The notes under the pieces were generated by a model that did not search any database, was not told the origin of the DNA, and saw only the letters and a list, made by a program, of their open reading frames with translations. The position numbers and the translations under genes were made by a program. DNA of 49,281 nt from JBDNIO01 sp041688215 (GTDB lineage Bacteria > Pseudomonadota > Gammaproteobacteria > Nevskiales > Salinisphaeraceae): the NCBI GenBank assembly GCA_041688215.1, contig JBDNIO010000130.1, forward strand, positions 1 to 49,281, given 5' to 3'. Shown here in pieces: positions 26,917-34,991 of the stretch. The first letter of the stretch is position 1; each line of letters opens with the position of its first letter.

Positions 26917-28518
26917 CTACATCTTGCCTTCGGCGGTCAGCATGAGTCGCTCGTGGTGCAGCCCCTTGTACAGGCTGACGCACATCACAAGCAGCACCAG
27001 CGTAAACGGCAGCCCGGTTGTGACGGCACAGCTTTGCAAGGCTGACAACGCGTTAGCGCCACCGCCAAACAACAGCGCGCCGGCAATCAGGCCTTCCATC
27101 ACGGCCCAGAAAATACGCTGGGCGACCGGGGCATCGATCTTGCCGCCGGCGGTGATGCTGTCAATCACGAGCGAGCCGGAGTCGGACGAGGTGATGAAAA
27201 ACACCAGCACCAGCACAATGGCCAGAAACGAGGTGATCGTAGTGAGCGGCAGGTGCTCCAGCATCTGGAATAACGCCAGGTCGGCATTTTCCAGGCCTTT
27301 CGACAATTCACCGACGCCATTCATCGCCTGGCTCAGGCCATTGCCGCCGAAGGCGCCCATCCACATTACGGTGATCAGGGTCGGGATAATCAAGACCGCA
27401 ATCAGGAATTCGCGCACCGTGCGCCCTTTTGATACGCGCGCGATGAACATGCCGACGAACGGCGACCAGCTAATCCACCAGGCCCAGTAGAACACCGTCC
27501 AGCCGTGGTACCACTCCGTGTCTTCGCGCCCGATCCAGTTGCTCAGCGGCACCAAATCCTTAACGTAGGCAACGGCGGTGGTTGCCATCCACCCGAAGGT
27601 ATCGAGCGCCGAGCCGGCGAAGATGACGAACAGCAGCAACAGCAGTGCGATACCCATGTTGATGTTGGACAGCAGTTTGACGCCCCTATCGACGCCACGG
27701 ATAACCGAGAACAGCGCCACCGCGGTGACGCCCACGATAATGCCGATCTGTACGTTGATGCCCTTGCCCGTTTCGAACAGAAAATCCAGTCCGCCCGCGG
27801 CCTGCTGCGCGCCAAAGCCAAGCGACGTGGCGAGCCCGAATATGGTGGAGACGACGGCCAGCGTATCGATGATATGCCCGGGCCAGCCCCAGACACGATC
27901 ACCTAGAATCGGGTAAAAAGCCGAACGAATAGTCAGCGGCAAGCCCTTGTTATACGCGAAGAACGCCAGCGACAACGCCACCACCGCATAAATGGACCAG
28001 GGGTGTATACCCCAGTGATACATGGTGGCGCCCATCGCGTTGCGGGCGGCCTGCTCAGTGCCGGTAGGACCGCCCAGGGGCGCACCGTACCAGGCGCCGT
28101 GGAAGTAGGCGGCGGGTTCGGCCACGCTCCAGAACATGAGCCCGATGCCCATGCCCGCGGCGAACAGCATGGCAAACCAGGAGGGCCGGGAAAATTCGGG
28201 TACGGCGTCTTGCCCGCCGAGGCGTATTTTCGACACCGGCAGGAAGATGAGTGCAATACAGAACAGCACGCATATGTTGCCGGTGACGATGAAAAGCCAA
28301 TCGAAGTAGTTGATGGCCCAGTCGCGGGCGCCGGTCAGCACGTTGTTGGCGGTCTCCGGGAACATGATCGTTCCCACAACAAATATCAGCACGATCAGCG
28401 CGCTAAAAAAGAAAACCGGGTTGTGCAGGTCCATGCCCCATTTCTGGACATTGTCCTGACCCACCTCGTAATCTGTATCGTAATCCGCTTCCAGCGCGGT
28501 CAATTCCTGCTGATTCAT
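26917..28518 (-). CDS. BCCT-family betaine/choline carrier
   Basis: A secondary transporter of 533 residues with about 12 membrane helices. The unwound TM3 motif GMGIGLMFWSVAEP matches sodium-coupled betaine carriers, which have glycine at the third position where the carnitine antiporter differs. The aromatic betaine-box helix WTVFYWAWWISWSPFVGMFIARVSKGRT is intact, as is SSDSGSLVIDSITAGG. The likely substrate is glycine betaine or a related osmolyte. The start at 28518 has GGGGGAT upstream. The intact copy pairs with local betaine synthesis from glycine, so the cell can both make and import the solute. Confidence 0.95.
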   Translation of the reverse strand: MNQQELTALEADYDTDYEVGQDNVQKWGMDLHNPVFFFSALIVLIFVVGTIMFPETANNVLTGARDWAINYFDWLFIVTGNICVLFCIALIFLPVSKIRLGGQDAVPEFSRPSWFAMLFAAGMGIGLMFWSVAEPAAYFHGAWYGAPLGGPTGTEQAARNAMGATMYHWGIHPWSIYAVVALSLAFFAYNKGLPLTIRSAFYPILGDRVWGWPGHIIDTLAVVSTIFGLATSLGFGAQQAAGGLDFLFETGKGINVQIGIIVGVTAVALFSVIRGVDRGVKLLSNINMGIALLLLLFVIFAGSALDTFGWMATTAVAYVKDLVPLSNWIGREDTEWYHGWTVFYWAWWISWSPFVGMFIARVSKGRTVREFLIAVLIIPTLITVMWMGAFGGNGLSQAMNGVGELSKGLENADLALFQMLEHLPLTTITSFLAIVLVLVFFITSSDSGSLVIDSITAGGKIDAPVAQRIFWAVMEGLIAGALLFGGGANALSALQSCAVTTGLPFTLVLLVMCVSLYKGLHHERLMLTAEGKM

Positions 28519-28689
28519 AGGCTTTTATCCCCCATTAAACATAACTCTTTTCACCCTAACGCATTTCGGCTGTGTTATGTAATTGGCATAAACCAGTACA
28601 TGCGCGGTTGTGCGAAAAACACGAACTTTCCTTTCCTGGCGTAGACGCTAAAGCCCAACACCAACCAGAAATCTCCAGGGATTAGATAA

Positions 28690-28809
28690 ATGGCCGACAC
28701 GGGCTTAATCCTGCTCGGCGCGATTCCCGCCGCGGTCATGGTGTTGGCAGTGCAGGGCGTTTTTGACCTGGCCGAGCGTCTGCTGGTGCCGCGCGAATTG
28801 CGCCTCTGA
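28690..28809 (+). pseudogene. C-terminal remnant of an osmoprotectant ABC transporter permease
   Basis: A 39-codon stretch begins ADTGLILLGAIPAA after its first Met and ends ERLLVPRELRL. This matches the C-terminal end of OpuAB/OpuC-type glycine-betaine permeases, where the ADTGLILxGAIP motif is strongly conserved. A TAA sits right before the ATG in the same frame and nothing of the rest of the permease is visible upstream. It is too short to function. With the decayed BCCT it shows loss of osmolyte uptake systems at this locus. The promoter of the next gene lies just after it. Confidence 0.75.
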
Positions 28810-28823
28810 ATTCAGCGTCTGCG

Positions 28824-28829
28824 TATAAT
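28824..28829 (+). promoter_or_regulatory. -10 box of the SDR gene
   Basis: Perfect TATAAT, 27 bp upstream of the ATG at 28857, with AAGGA close before the start codon. The best upstream hexamer, TTGCGC at 28798-28803, is 20 bp away, longer than usual. Confidence 0.5.
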
Positions 28830-28856
28830 GGACACAAATAAATACCAAGGAACGAC

Positions 28857-29918
28857 ATGTCCCAGACCAATGAACGAGCGCTTGTTCTAATCACCGGCGC
28901 CACCGGTTTTGTAGCCGGCTGGATCGTGAAAAAGCTGCTCGACGAAGGCCATACCGTGCACGCGCCGGTACGTGACCCCGACAACGCCGACAAGCTGAAG
29001 CATCTGAATGACCTGGCCGCGAACGCGCCCGGTAGCATCCGCTATTTCAAGGCGGATCTTTTGGACGAAGGCTCCTACGACGAAGCCATGGCTGGTTGCG
29101 AAGTGGTTTTGCATACCGCTTCGCCTTTCACAACCAAAGTCAAAGACCCGCAAAAGGAATTGGTCGATCCAGCATTAAAAGGCACACAAAACGTGCTGGG
29201 CGCCGCCAACCGCACGGACTCAGTCAAGCGCGTGGTAGTCACCAGCAGTTGCGCTGCGATTTACTGCGACAATATCGACGTGGCCAACGCCCCCGGTGGC
29301 GTGCTGACCGAAGAAGTCTGGAATACCAGTTCTTCACTGGACTACAACCCCTACTACTACTCCAAAACCGTGGCCGAGAAAAAAGCCTGGGAAATGGCCG
29401 AAGCTCAGGACCGCTGGAAGCTGGTTGTCATCAACCCGTCCCTGGTGATTGGCCCCGGCATCAACCCGCACGCCACCTCCGAGAGTTTCGAAATCATCAA
29501 AACTCTGGTCAGCGGCGAAATGAAAATGGGCGCGCCGCTGGTGGGCATGGGCACCGTCGATGTGCGCGATCTGGCTGAAGCGCACTACCAGGCCGCATTC
29601 AACCCCGCCGCGCACGGCCGTAACATCCTGAGTTCCAGCAACACGCATATACTGGAATTGGCGAGCACCCTGGAAGACAACTACAGCCAGTACCCGCTAC
29701 CGCGTCGGCAACTGCCGAAATGGTTGCCGTGGCTGCTCGGCCCCGTCACCGGGTTTTCGCGCAAGTTCATCAGCCGCAACTTCGGCTACCGCTGGAAAGC
29801 CGACAACAGCAAGGCCAAGCGCGAACTGGGGCTGAAATTCAGGCCGCTAAAGGAAAGCCTGGAAGATATGATGGCGCAGTTGATCGAGAGCGGGCAGGTT
29901 AAGCGGCGGGCTGCATAA
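28857..29918 (+). CDS. NAD(P)-dependent reductase, dihydroflavonol-reductase-like extended SDR
   Basis: A 353-residue extended short-chain dehydrogenase. The cofactor fold LITGATGFVAGWIVKKLLDE is at the N terminus; VVLHTASPF and VVVTSSCAAIY are typical middle strands; the catalytic Tyr and Lys are in YYYSK, followed by INPSLVIGPGINP. The group includes ketone and aldehyde reductases; the substrate cannot be read from the sequence. The gene stands alone with its own promoter and ribosome site. It is convergent with the DUF3604 gene and separated from it by a long perfect palindrome. Confidence 0.92.
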   Translation: MSQTNERALVLITGATGFVAGWIVKKLLDEGHTVHAPVRDPDNADKLKHLNDLAANAPGSIRYFKADLLDEGSYDEAMAGCEVVLHTASPFTTKVKDPQKELVDPALKGTQNVLGAANRTDSVKRVVVTSSCAAIYCDNIDVANAPGGVLTEEVWNTSSSLDYNPYYYSKTVAEKKAWEMAEAQDRWKLVVINPSLVIGPGINPHATSESFEIIKTLVSGEMKMGAPLVGMGTVDVRDLAEAHYQAAFNPAAHGRNILSSSNTHILELASTLEDNYSQYPLPRRQLPKWLPWLLGPVTGFSRKFISRNFGYRWKADNSKAKRELGLKFRPLKESLEDMMAQLIESGQVKRRAA

Positions 29919-29934
29919 AACGACAATCGTTATT

Positions 29935-29965
29935 CATTCCGGGCGCACTCCGTGCGCCCGGAATG
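29935..29965. repeat. 13-bp stem palindrome between convergent genes
   Basis: CATTCCGGGCGCA and TGCGCCCGGAATG around a CTCCG loop. It lies between two convergent genes. Without a T-run it is more like a REP element or factor-assisted terminator than a standard one. Confidence 0.65.
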
Positions 29966-29979
29966 ACAGTGAGGGTATT

Positions 29980-32247
29980 TCAGCCCGCCGGCCGCAAATA
30001 AATCGGTGACGACCACGCCCGCTCGCTGGCCGGCGCGGTGCAGTCATCGTCGGCGGGCGTGCGTAGGTCGCCGTAGCAGGGGTTTACAGCAAGGCACTGG
30101 CCTTGTTCATCGGTCTCGCAGCGCAAACCATCGGCATTGATTATGGGTGTGGGTGCCTGCAGGGCGCGTACGTAATAAATGAACTCGCGGCCGGCTTCGG
30201 AGAATTCTGGGTCATCGAATTCGAATGCGCAGCCGATGCCGGTGTCGTTACATTCATGCACTTTCCAGGGGTCTTCGATTAAATCGGCTATCGGTTCCTC
30301 CGCCGTGATTTGCGGGCGGATGCGGATGACTTCTATGCGTTCGATCGGGATACGTGTGTCCGACGGGTTGTAACATTCGCCGCCAGAAATGTACTGCAGG
30401 CGCTCGGCGCCGAGTGCTTTGGCGGCCTTGGGCGGGCAGCCGGGTTTCTGCTCAAACGCTCCCACCGCGCGCACGCGAAAACGCGGGGTGTTGGCCACGG
30501 CGGTGATGCTACCCATCGGGGTCTCGCCGTCCTGGCCGTTGAGCAGATCAAACCACAATAACTGGCGTGAACCGGAGGTGGCATAGACCTCGCGTCGCTG
30601 CATGGCGTCCCAGATGGCGCGCCGGTCGCGACCTGCGCTGTGCACGGCGACCAGTCCACCTGTATAGAAGAACGAGGCCTGGCGCTCGGCTTCCGTTATT
30701 TGCAGGAAGTTGTAGGGGCTGGTCGCGCGATCGAAGGGCTGCGACCAGCGCCTTTTGGTATCGGACTTGGCCGCGTCGGGTTTGGCGGCGTCTATGAATT
30801 GGCTTTGCGTTAGCGAATTCTGCGCACCGAAAGTATCGGTAACCACCGTGCGGTCTTTTTCTTTGAAGCCGTTGCCGGGGCGGGCATTATGGTTGTCGCT
30901 GGAGCCGATAAAGCCGAAGCGCAGGCCGAACGGGTCGCCGCTGGCGTCCTGCTCGTCGAAGTTACGTTTGGCCAGAATGTATTGCACCGAGCCGCCCGGG
31001 CGGTGATTAAGCGGCGGCATGAAGCAGTCTCGGCACTGGCCGGCGTCCAGCCAGTCTTCAGGGGTAACGCCGGGCACGCTAATGTGGCCGCCGATGAGCG
31101 CCGCGAGGTGGTTTTGTTCGGCTTCGTTTACGCGCTGTTCGCATTGCGCAGATTGCGGGTCGTCACAGCGCGCGCGGATAATCTCGCCGGCACGATGACA
31201 AGAGGGCAGATAGTTTTCACTGGGTTCGGGGCAAACCGGGTTGCCGTTGACATCGAGTGTTACGGCGCGCCAGTTGCGGTATTCCTCCGCGCTGCCGTGA
31301 CCGGAGAACACTTCAATCAGGCGCTGACGCCGGCGGTCGTGTTGCCTGGGCGTAACCTGCTTGTCGAAGCTGTAACCGGGTGGCGTATAAAAGCCCCAGC
31401 TCGTGCCGTGCGGCACGGCCATTACCGGAAAGCCCCAGTCGGCCAGTTTGGTGAACAGGCCTTCGGGCGTGGCGGCGGTTTCTATGCAGTCGTTCGGCAA
31501 TTCACGTACCGGAATACCACCCTCGCAGACCGGCCAGCGGCGCAGTTCGTCTTGCTTGTGTTGCTGGTCAAACTGGCGCTGGCGATTTTTGAAATCCACC
31601 AGGTAGGGGCCGATATATTTCTCGAAGGGATTGAGCGAATCATTGCGCATGGCCTTGAACGCGGTGCCTGACGCGGCGATCGGACGCGTCGGGATTTTAC
31701 CTTCTTCGTAATCCAGCAGAAAAACATTGCGGTGGCCGTAATGGGTTTCTCGAGTCTGGCCGATCTGGGTCCATTCCCAGCCGAGAAAAGTCACCAGATC
31801 GGGATTGTCCGGGTCGCCGGCGGCGGCGTTGCAGGCGCGCACGCTGTCCTTGGTGAGCTGCCAATGGCGCGGGGTCTGGCTTTCGGCGTGGTCGGTCAGC
31901 GCCCAGAAATCCAGATCGGCAACGTAGCGGGCGTAGTCGCAGGCGTCGGCCGGTGGGTGGATGCCTTCACCGCCGAGCAGCGGAATGCTCCAGGCGAACG
32001 CGTCCATGGAAAACGTGGTGTGCGCGTGCACGTCGCCAAACAGAATTTGTTTGTCCTCAGGCGCACCCACGTTATTTGCAGCGGCGCGCTGCTTATGTTT
32101 TTGCGCGTACAACTGCGCCGGATTATTGTCCGCCACGGTAACCTCGCCCGCGGGCTGCAATGCCCCCTGACGATCGACCCCAATCACCACTGCCGCGCCC
32201 AGCAGCACAAGCACCACCACTACAAAAAAAGCTAGCAAACGCTGCAT
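29980..32247 (-). CDS. Secreted/anchored DUF3604 PHP-like hydrolase, copy 1
   Basis: A 755-residue protein with an N-terminal membrane anchor or uncleaved signal (about 3-24). The fold is PHP-like: the metal motif HxH in GDVHAHTTFSMDAF (H74, H76), then ALTDHAES (D119, H120) and a late SSDNHNARPG motif. These match the three metal-binding motifs of PHP phosphoesterases, so a metal-dependent hydrolase is expected; the substrate of DUF3604 proteins is not known. Many cysteines near the C terminus suggest disulfides. Start 32247 has GGGGA upstream; a longer frame reaching 32829 is rejected because it runs through the divergent foldase gene. It is divergent from the PPIase/HupE genes of its own set. 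Confidence 0.9.
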   Translation of the reverse strand: MQRLLAFFVVVVLVLLGAAVVIGVDRQGALQPAGEVTVADNNPAQLYAQKHKQRAAANNVGAPEDKQILFGDVHAHTTFSMDAFAWSIPLLGGEGIHPPADACDYARYVADLDFWALTDHAESQTPRHWQLTKDSVRACNAAAGDPDNPDLVTFLGWEWTQIGQTRETHYGHRNVFLLDYEEGKIPTRPIAASGTAFKAMRNDSLNPFEKYIGPYLVDFKNRQRQFDQQHKQDELRRWPVCEGGIPVRELPNDCIETAATPEGLFTKLADWGFPVMAVPHGTSWGFYTPPGYSFDKQVTPRQHDRRRQRLIEVFSGHGSAEEYRNWRAVTLDVNGNPVCPEPSENYLPSCHRAGEIIRARCDDPQSAQCEQRVNEAEQNHLAALIGGHISVPGVTPEDWLDAGQCRDCFMPPLNHRPGGSVQYILAKRNFDEQDASGDPFGLRFGFIGSSDNHNARPGNGFKEKDRTVVTDTFGAQNSLTQSQFIDAAKPDAAKSDTKRRWSQPFDRATSPYNFLQITEAERQASFFYTGGLVAVHSAGRDRRAIWDAMQRREVYATSGSRQLLWFDLLNGQDGETPMGSITAVANTPRFRVRAVGAFEQKPGCPPKAAKALGAERLQYISGGECYNPSDTRIPIERIEVIRIRPQITAEEPIADLIEDPWKVHECNDTGIGCAFEFDDPEFSEAGREFIYYVRALQAPTPIINADGLRCETDEQGQCLAVNPCYGDLRTPADDDCTAPASERAWSSPIYLRPAG

Positions 32248-32307
32248 CACATTTCCCCTTACACTCTTATTCGTGTCCCAAGATAGCAAACAGGGCCGCA
32301 GCCTGCG

Positions 32308-32313
32308 TATAAT
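32308..32313 (+). promoter_or_regulatory. -10 box placing transcription start at the ATG
   Basis: Perfect TATAAT ends 6 bp before the ATG at 32320, so the transcript would begin at or within a base of the start codon. No good -35 is seen. This is the usual layout of leaderless genes. Confidence 0.45.
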
Positions 32314-32319
32314 TCGCAT

Positions 32320-33201
32320 ATGGCTTTGCCTCCCCGTCCATCCCGAATCACGCTCTGGCTTGCCGCCGGCATGCTTGCCGGACTGGTTCTGGCTATGGTC
32401 GGGCTGCTGCGCGCGCCGGGCGCGGATCGTGCTTTGCCGCCGCAATCCGCCGCGCAGGTTGCAGGCGTAAGTATCAGCCGCGCGGAACTGAAACGGGCGG
32501 TGGAGGCGGTTGCTGCGGATCGACGCACACCGCCGGATGCAGCGCAGCGCCGGCAGATTCTGGCACGGCTGGTTAACGAAGCCCTGCTGATTCAGTACGG
32601 ACTCGATCTGGACCTGGTGCGCCAATCCCCGCAACTGCGGGATCAACTGGTGGATACAGTTTTGACTGGCCTGCGTAACGAGGCCGACGCCCAGCAGTTT
32701 GAAGCCGCCGAGGTGCAGGCGTTTTATCGCGAACATCTGGCGCTGTTCAAGGGGCCGGACCTTTACCAGGTCGGTGTCATTCGCGCGGCGGAAAAATCGC
32801 AGGCACAGGCCGCGTTTGAGGCGTTGCAAGCGGGCGGGGATTTCCGGCAGATACAGTCCCGATACAGCCCCGGCACTTTGATACTGCCCGTTGCCGCGCT
32901 GCCACCAGACAAGCTGCGTGATTATCTAGGTCCGACCCTGACGCAACGCGCCCAGACTCTGTCCGTGGGTGAAACCGCACCACCGATAGCCGACGCGGGC
33001 GGCTACGTTATAGTCCATCTGCTGGCGAGAAAGACCACCACAGCACCGCCGTTGTCGCAAGTTGAGGAGGCGGTGCGTTTCGAGATGCGCCGCCGCGCCG
33101 CAGAAACCTTGATGCAGAAGCGCCTGCAAGCGTTGCGGCAGCGCTATGACGTCAGTATTGCCGATGATCTGGCAGGCGATCTGGCAGATGATTTGCAATA
33201 A
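32320..33201 (+). CDS. Membrane-anchored parvulin-like peptidyl-prolyl isomerase, copy 1
   Basis: A 293-residue protein with one N-terminal membrane helix (about 11-31) and a periplasmic body. The front part (about 45-130) resembles SurA/PpiD chaperone helices (ILARLVNEALLIQYGLDLDL). The back part (about 130-255) is a degenerate parvulin domain with EHLALFKGPDLYQVGVIR, AFEALQAGGDFRQI and the closing LSVGETAPPIADAGGYVIVHLL. Several active-site positions of classical parvulins are not clear, so it may be a chaperone without strong isomerase activity. It is followed by, and overlaps, a HupE gene, and is divergent from a DUF3604 gene. The same trio occurs again at 36884-41017. I infer it folds one of those partners. 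Confidence 0.8.
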   Translation: MALPPRPSRITLWLAAGMLAGLVLAMVGLLRAPGADRALPPQSAAQVAGVSISRAELKRAVEAVAADRRTPPDAAQRRQILARLVNEALLIQYGLDLDLVRQSPQLRDQLVDTVLTGLRNEADAQQFEAAEVQAFYREHLALFKGPDLYQVGVIRAAEKSQAQAAFEALQAGGDFRQIQSRYSPGTLILPVAALPPDKLRDYLGPTLTQRAQTLSVGETAPPIADAGGYVIVHLLARKTTTAPPLSQVEEAVRFEMRRRAAETLMQKRLQALRQRYDVSIADDLAGDLADDLQ

Positions 33202-34363
33202 GGGCGGCTGGCTTCTGGCGCTAGCCGCCCTGTGCCTGTGGAGCAGCGCCGCGTGCGCCCACACCCGCAGTGTGTCCTACTCGTTCTGGACGTTCACCGA
33301 TCAGGGCGCCGAAGTGCGCGCGCGTATATCGCAACTGGAATTATCGCGTGTGGGCTTGCTCCCGGAAGACCCGGATTACCGCCAGCGTGCCGCCCAACTA
33401 CTTACAACCAGTCTGGTGCTTGCCGATAATAACGGCGTTTGCGCTGTGCATGATTCATTGGCGCCGGTGCTGCGCGAAGGGCAGTTGTTGCACGCATGGC
33501 GCGTTGACTGTGGCCATGCGCCCGAGCGTGTTACCAGCCATCTCGGGCAAACGCTGGTTTCAGGCCACAGTCATTTTCTAACCGCCTATACCGGGGCGGG
33601 CCCGCCCATAACCAAAGTACTTACCGGGCAGAACAACACGCTCGTTCTCGCTTCAGGCCCGGCCACACAATCAGCCCCGGATGGCCTACTTGCCTTCGTA
33701 AAGCTGGGCGTTACCCACATTTTAAGCGGCTGGGACCATCTGGTTTTTTTGCTTGTCCTGGTGGTCTTGGCGACCACGCTGCGGGAGGTCGCCTGGCTGG
33801 CCACCGGCTTTACCCTGGGCCACAGCATAACCCTGGCGATTGCCGTGCTGGGTCTGGCACAACCTGCGCCGCTGGCGGTCGAAGCCCTGATAGCACTTTC
33901 GATTGTCGGCCTGGCACTGGAAAACGGCTGGCGGCTGGACCCGCGCAGCGGCGTGTTGTCGCTCGTCAGCCTGCCCCTGCTTTTGGCCGCAGGCTGGGTT
34001 GCCGGCGTGTTGCCAGGTCTGGTGGTGACGGGTTTTGCGCTGTTTATACTGGCGTATGCGGGTTTGCTTCGGGTACAAAACGCCGGCTTCAGACTACGCC
34101 TGGCACTCACGTGCGCCTTCGGCCTGATACACGGCTTCGGCTTCGCCGGCGTATTAACCGGTATGGACTTGGCGCCCGGCAGAACCGTCCAGGCCCTGCT
34201 GGGTTTCAATCTGGGTGTCGAGGCCGGCCAGTTGCTGTTGCTGGCGCTGGTCTGGCCGATATTGCGATGGCTACAAAGCAAAGATTGGCCCGCTGCGCAG
34301 GGCCTTTCCGCTACGGCTGCTGGCATCGGCGTCTGGGTTTATCTGCTGCGGGTTTGTGGTTAA
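33188..34363 (+). CDS. HupE/UreJ-family membrane protein, copy 1
   Basis: A 391-residue protein: signal peptide, a periplasmic domain (about 25-165) and a C-terminal set of 6-7 membrane helices. The membrane part has conserved polar groups typical of HupE/UreJ_2: GVTHILSGWDHL (H177, D183, H184), TLGHS (H212), LIHGFGFAG (H315) and FNLGVEAGQ (E345). These suggest metal binding or transport; classical HupE and UreJ are nickel-related permeases. The predicted signal cleavage is ACA/HTRS, leaving histidine as the first residue. I chose the start at 33188, which gives a compact signal peptide and overlaps the foldase gene by 14 bp; 33146 is possible. Coupled translation with the foldase is likely. 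Confidence 0.87.
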   Translation: MICNKGGWLLALAALCLWSSAACAHTRSVSYSFWTFTDQGAEVRARISQLELSRVGLLPEDPDYRQRAAQLLTTSLVLADNNGVCAVHDSLAPVLREGQLLHAWRVDCGHAPERVTSHLGQTLVSGHSHFLTAYTGAGPPITKVLTGQNNTLVLASGPATQSAPDGLLAFVKLGVTHILSGWDHLVFLLVLVVLATTLREVAWLATGFTLGHSITLAIAVLGLAQPAPLAVEALIALSIVGLALENGWRLDPRSGVLSLVSLPLLLAAGWVAGVLPGLVVTGFALFILAYAGLLRVQNAGFRLRLALTCAFGLIHGFGFAGVLTGMDLAPGRTVQALLGFNLGVEAGQLLLLALVWPILRWLQSKDWPAAQGLSATAAGIGVWVYLLRVCG

Positions 34364-34374
34364 AGCATATTTCT

Positions 34375-34674
34375 CTAAAAACTGCTTTCGATATCCATGC
34401 TCTTATGCAACACCCGTATTACTAAAATCCTGTCCGTTTCCTGGAGATAGAATACGACGTGTGATTGATGCTGAAAGCGTCTTAGAGAGGGCAGCAGTTC
34501 TTCAGCACTCATTCCCATATTCGGGTTATGGGCGAGATGCTGAAAACAGGCTGCAAAACCATCACGGTATTTTCGCGCTTGAGTAATCCCGAAGCGGCTG
34601 ATGGTATATGTGGCGATTTCCGCAAGGTCTGCCGCGGCCTTCGAGGTGAGCCGGTATTCAGTCTTCGGAGGCAA
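34375..34674 (-). CDS. parE: ParE/RelE-type toxin
   Basis: A 99-residue protein with the ParE fold pattern: YRLTSKAAADLAEIATYTI at the N terminus, the helical QARKYRDGFAACFQHLAHNP middle and the C-terminal strand pair HVVFYLQETDRILVIRVLH. ParE toxins inhibit DNA gyrase, while RelE relatives cut mRNA; ParE is preferred because of the ParD-like partner. Its start overlaps the antitoxin end by 17 bp, the usual coupled layout. The module is complete and looks functional. It lies between the two DUF3604/HupE sets, where it may help maintain the region. Confidence 0.9.
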   Translation of the reverse strand: MPPKTEYRLTSKAAADLAEIATYTISRFGITQARKYRDGFAACFQHLAHNPNMGMSAEELLPSLRRFQHQSHVVFYLQETDRILVIRVLHKSMDIESSF

Positions 34675-34909
34675 GCTGCTGCTCTGCCTGGTACCAGATA
34701 TCAGACAAAGAGTTGGGGCTGATCCCGCTTTCCTGACCTTCCTGAAGGGTTTGCCGCAACACTAGTGACTTCGCTTTCTGGTCTTGGTCGCGACGCACGA
34801 GATCGCGGATGTATTCGCTGTCGTTAGTGTAGTCGCCGCGGGCAATCTGTGCCTTGATCCAGCGATTTTGTTGTTTGGTCAGGGTTATCGTTTTTCGGGT
34901 TGTATCCAT
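34658..34909 (-). CDS. parD: ParD-like antitoxin
   Basis: An 83-residue antitoxin. The start at 34909 has a very strong ribosome site (GGAGGTGATC before ATG), so the longer frame to 34963 is rejected. The N-terminal ribbon-helix-helix region (TRKTITLTKQQNRWIKAQIA, then YTNDSEYIRDLVRRDQ) binds DNA, and the acidic tail (SLSDIWYQAEQQLASED) wraps the toxin. It should repress its own promoter as a ParD-ParE complex; an inverted repeat at 34929-34945 is a candidate operator. Confidence 0.9.
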   Translation of the reverse strand: MDTTRKTITLTKQQNRWIKAQIARGDYTNDSEYIRDLVRRDQDQKAKSLVLRQTLQEGQESGISPNSLSDIWYQAEQQLASED

Positions 34910-34928
34910 GATCACCTCCGAAACCGTT

Positions 34929-34945
34929 TCAATAATCATACTATT
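34929..34945. promoter_or_regulatory. Candidate ParD operator
   Basis: Inverted repeat CAATA-ATCATAC-TATTG, 20 bp upstream of the antitoxin start. Position and symmetry fit an autorepression site. Confidence 0.4.
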
Positions 34946-34991
34946 GGTGCGGAGTAATGTCATGGCGTGCTTTATATCCGCCTATCCCCTC

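Noticed and set aside
29935..29965. Intrinsic terminator between the SDR and DUF3604 genes
   Set aside because: The stem is strong, but neither side has a T-run, so I list it only as a palindromic repeat.
32248..32829. Possible 190-residue N-terminal extension of DUF3604 copy 1
   Set aside because: It overlaps the foldase gene on the other strand; a proper ribosome site and membrane anchor begin at 32247.
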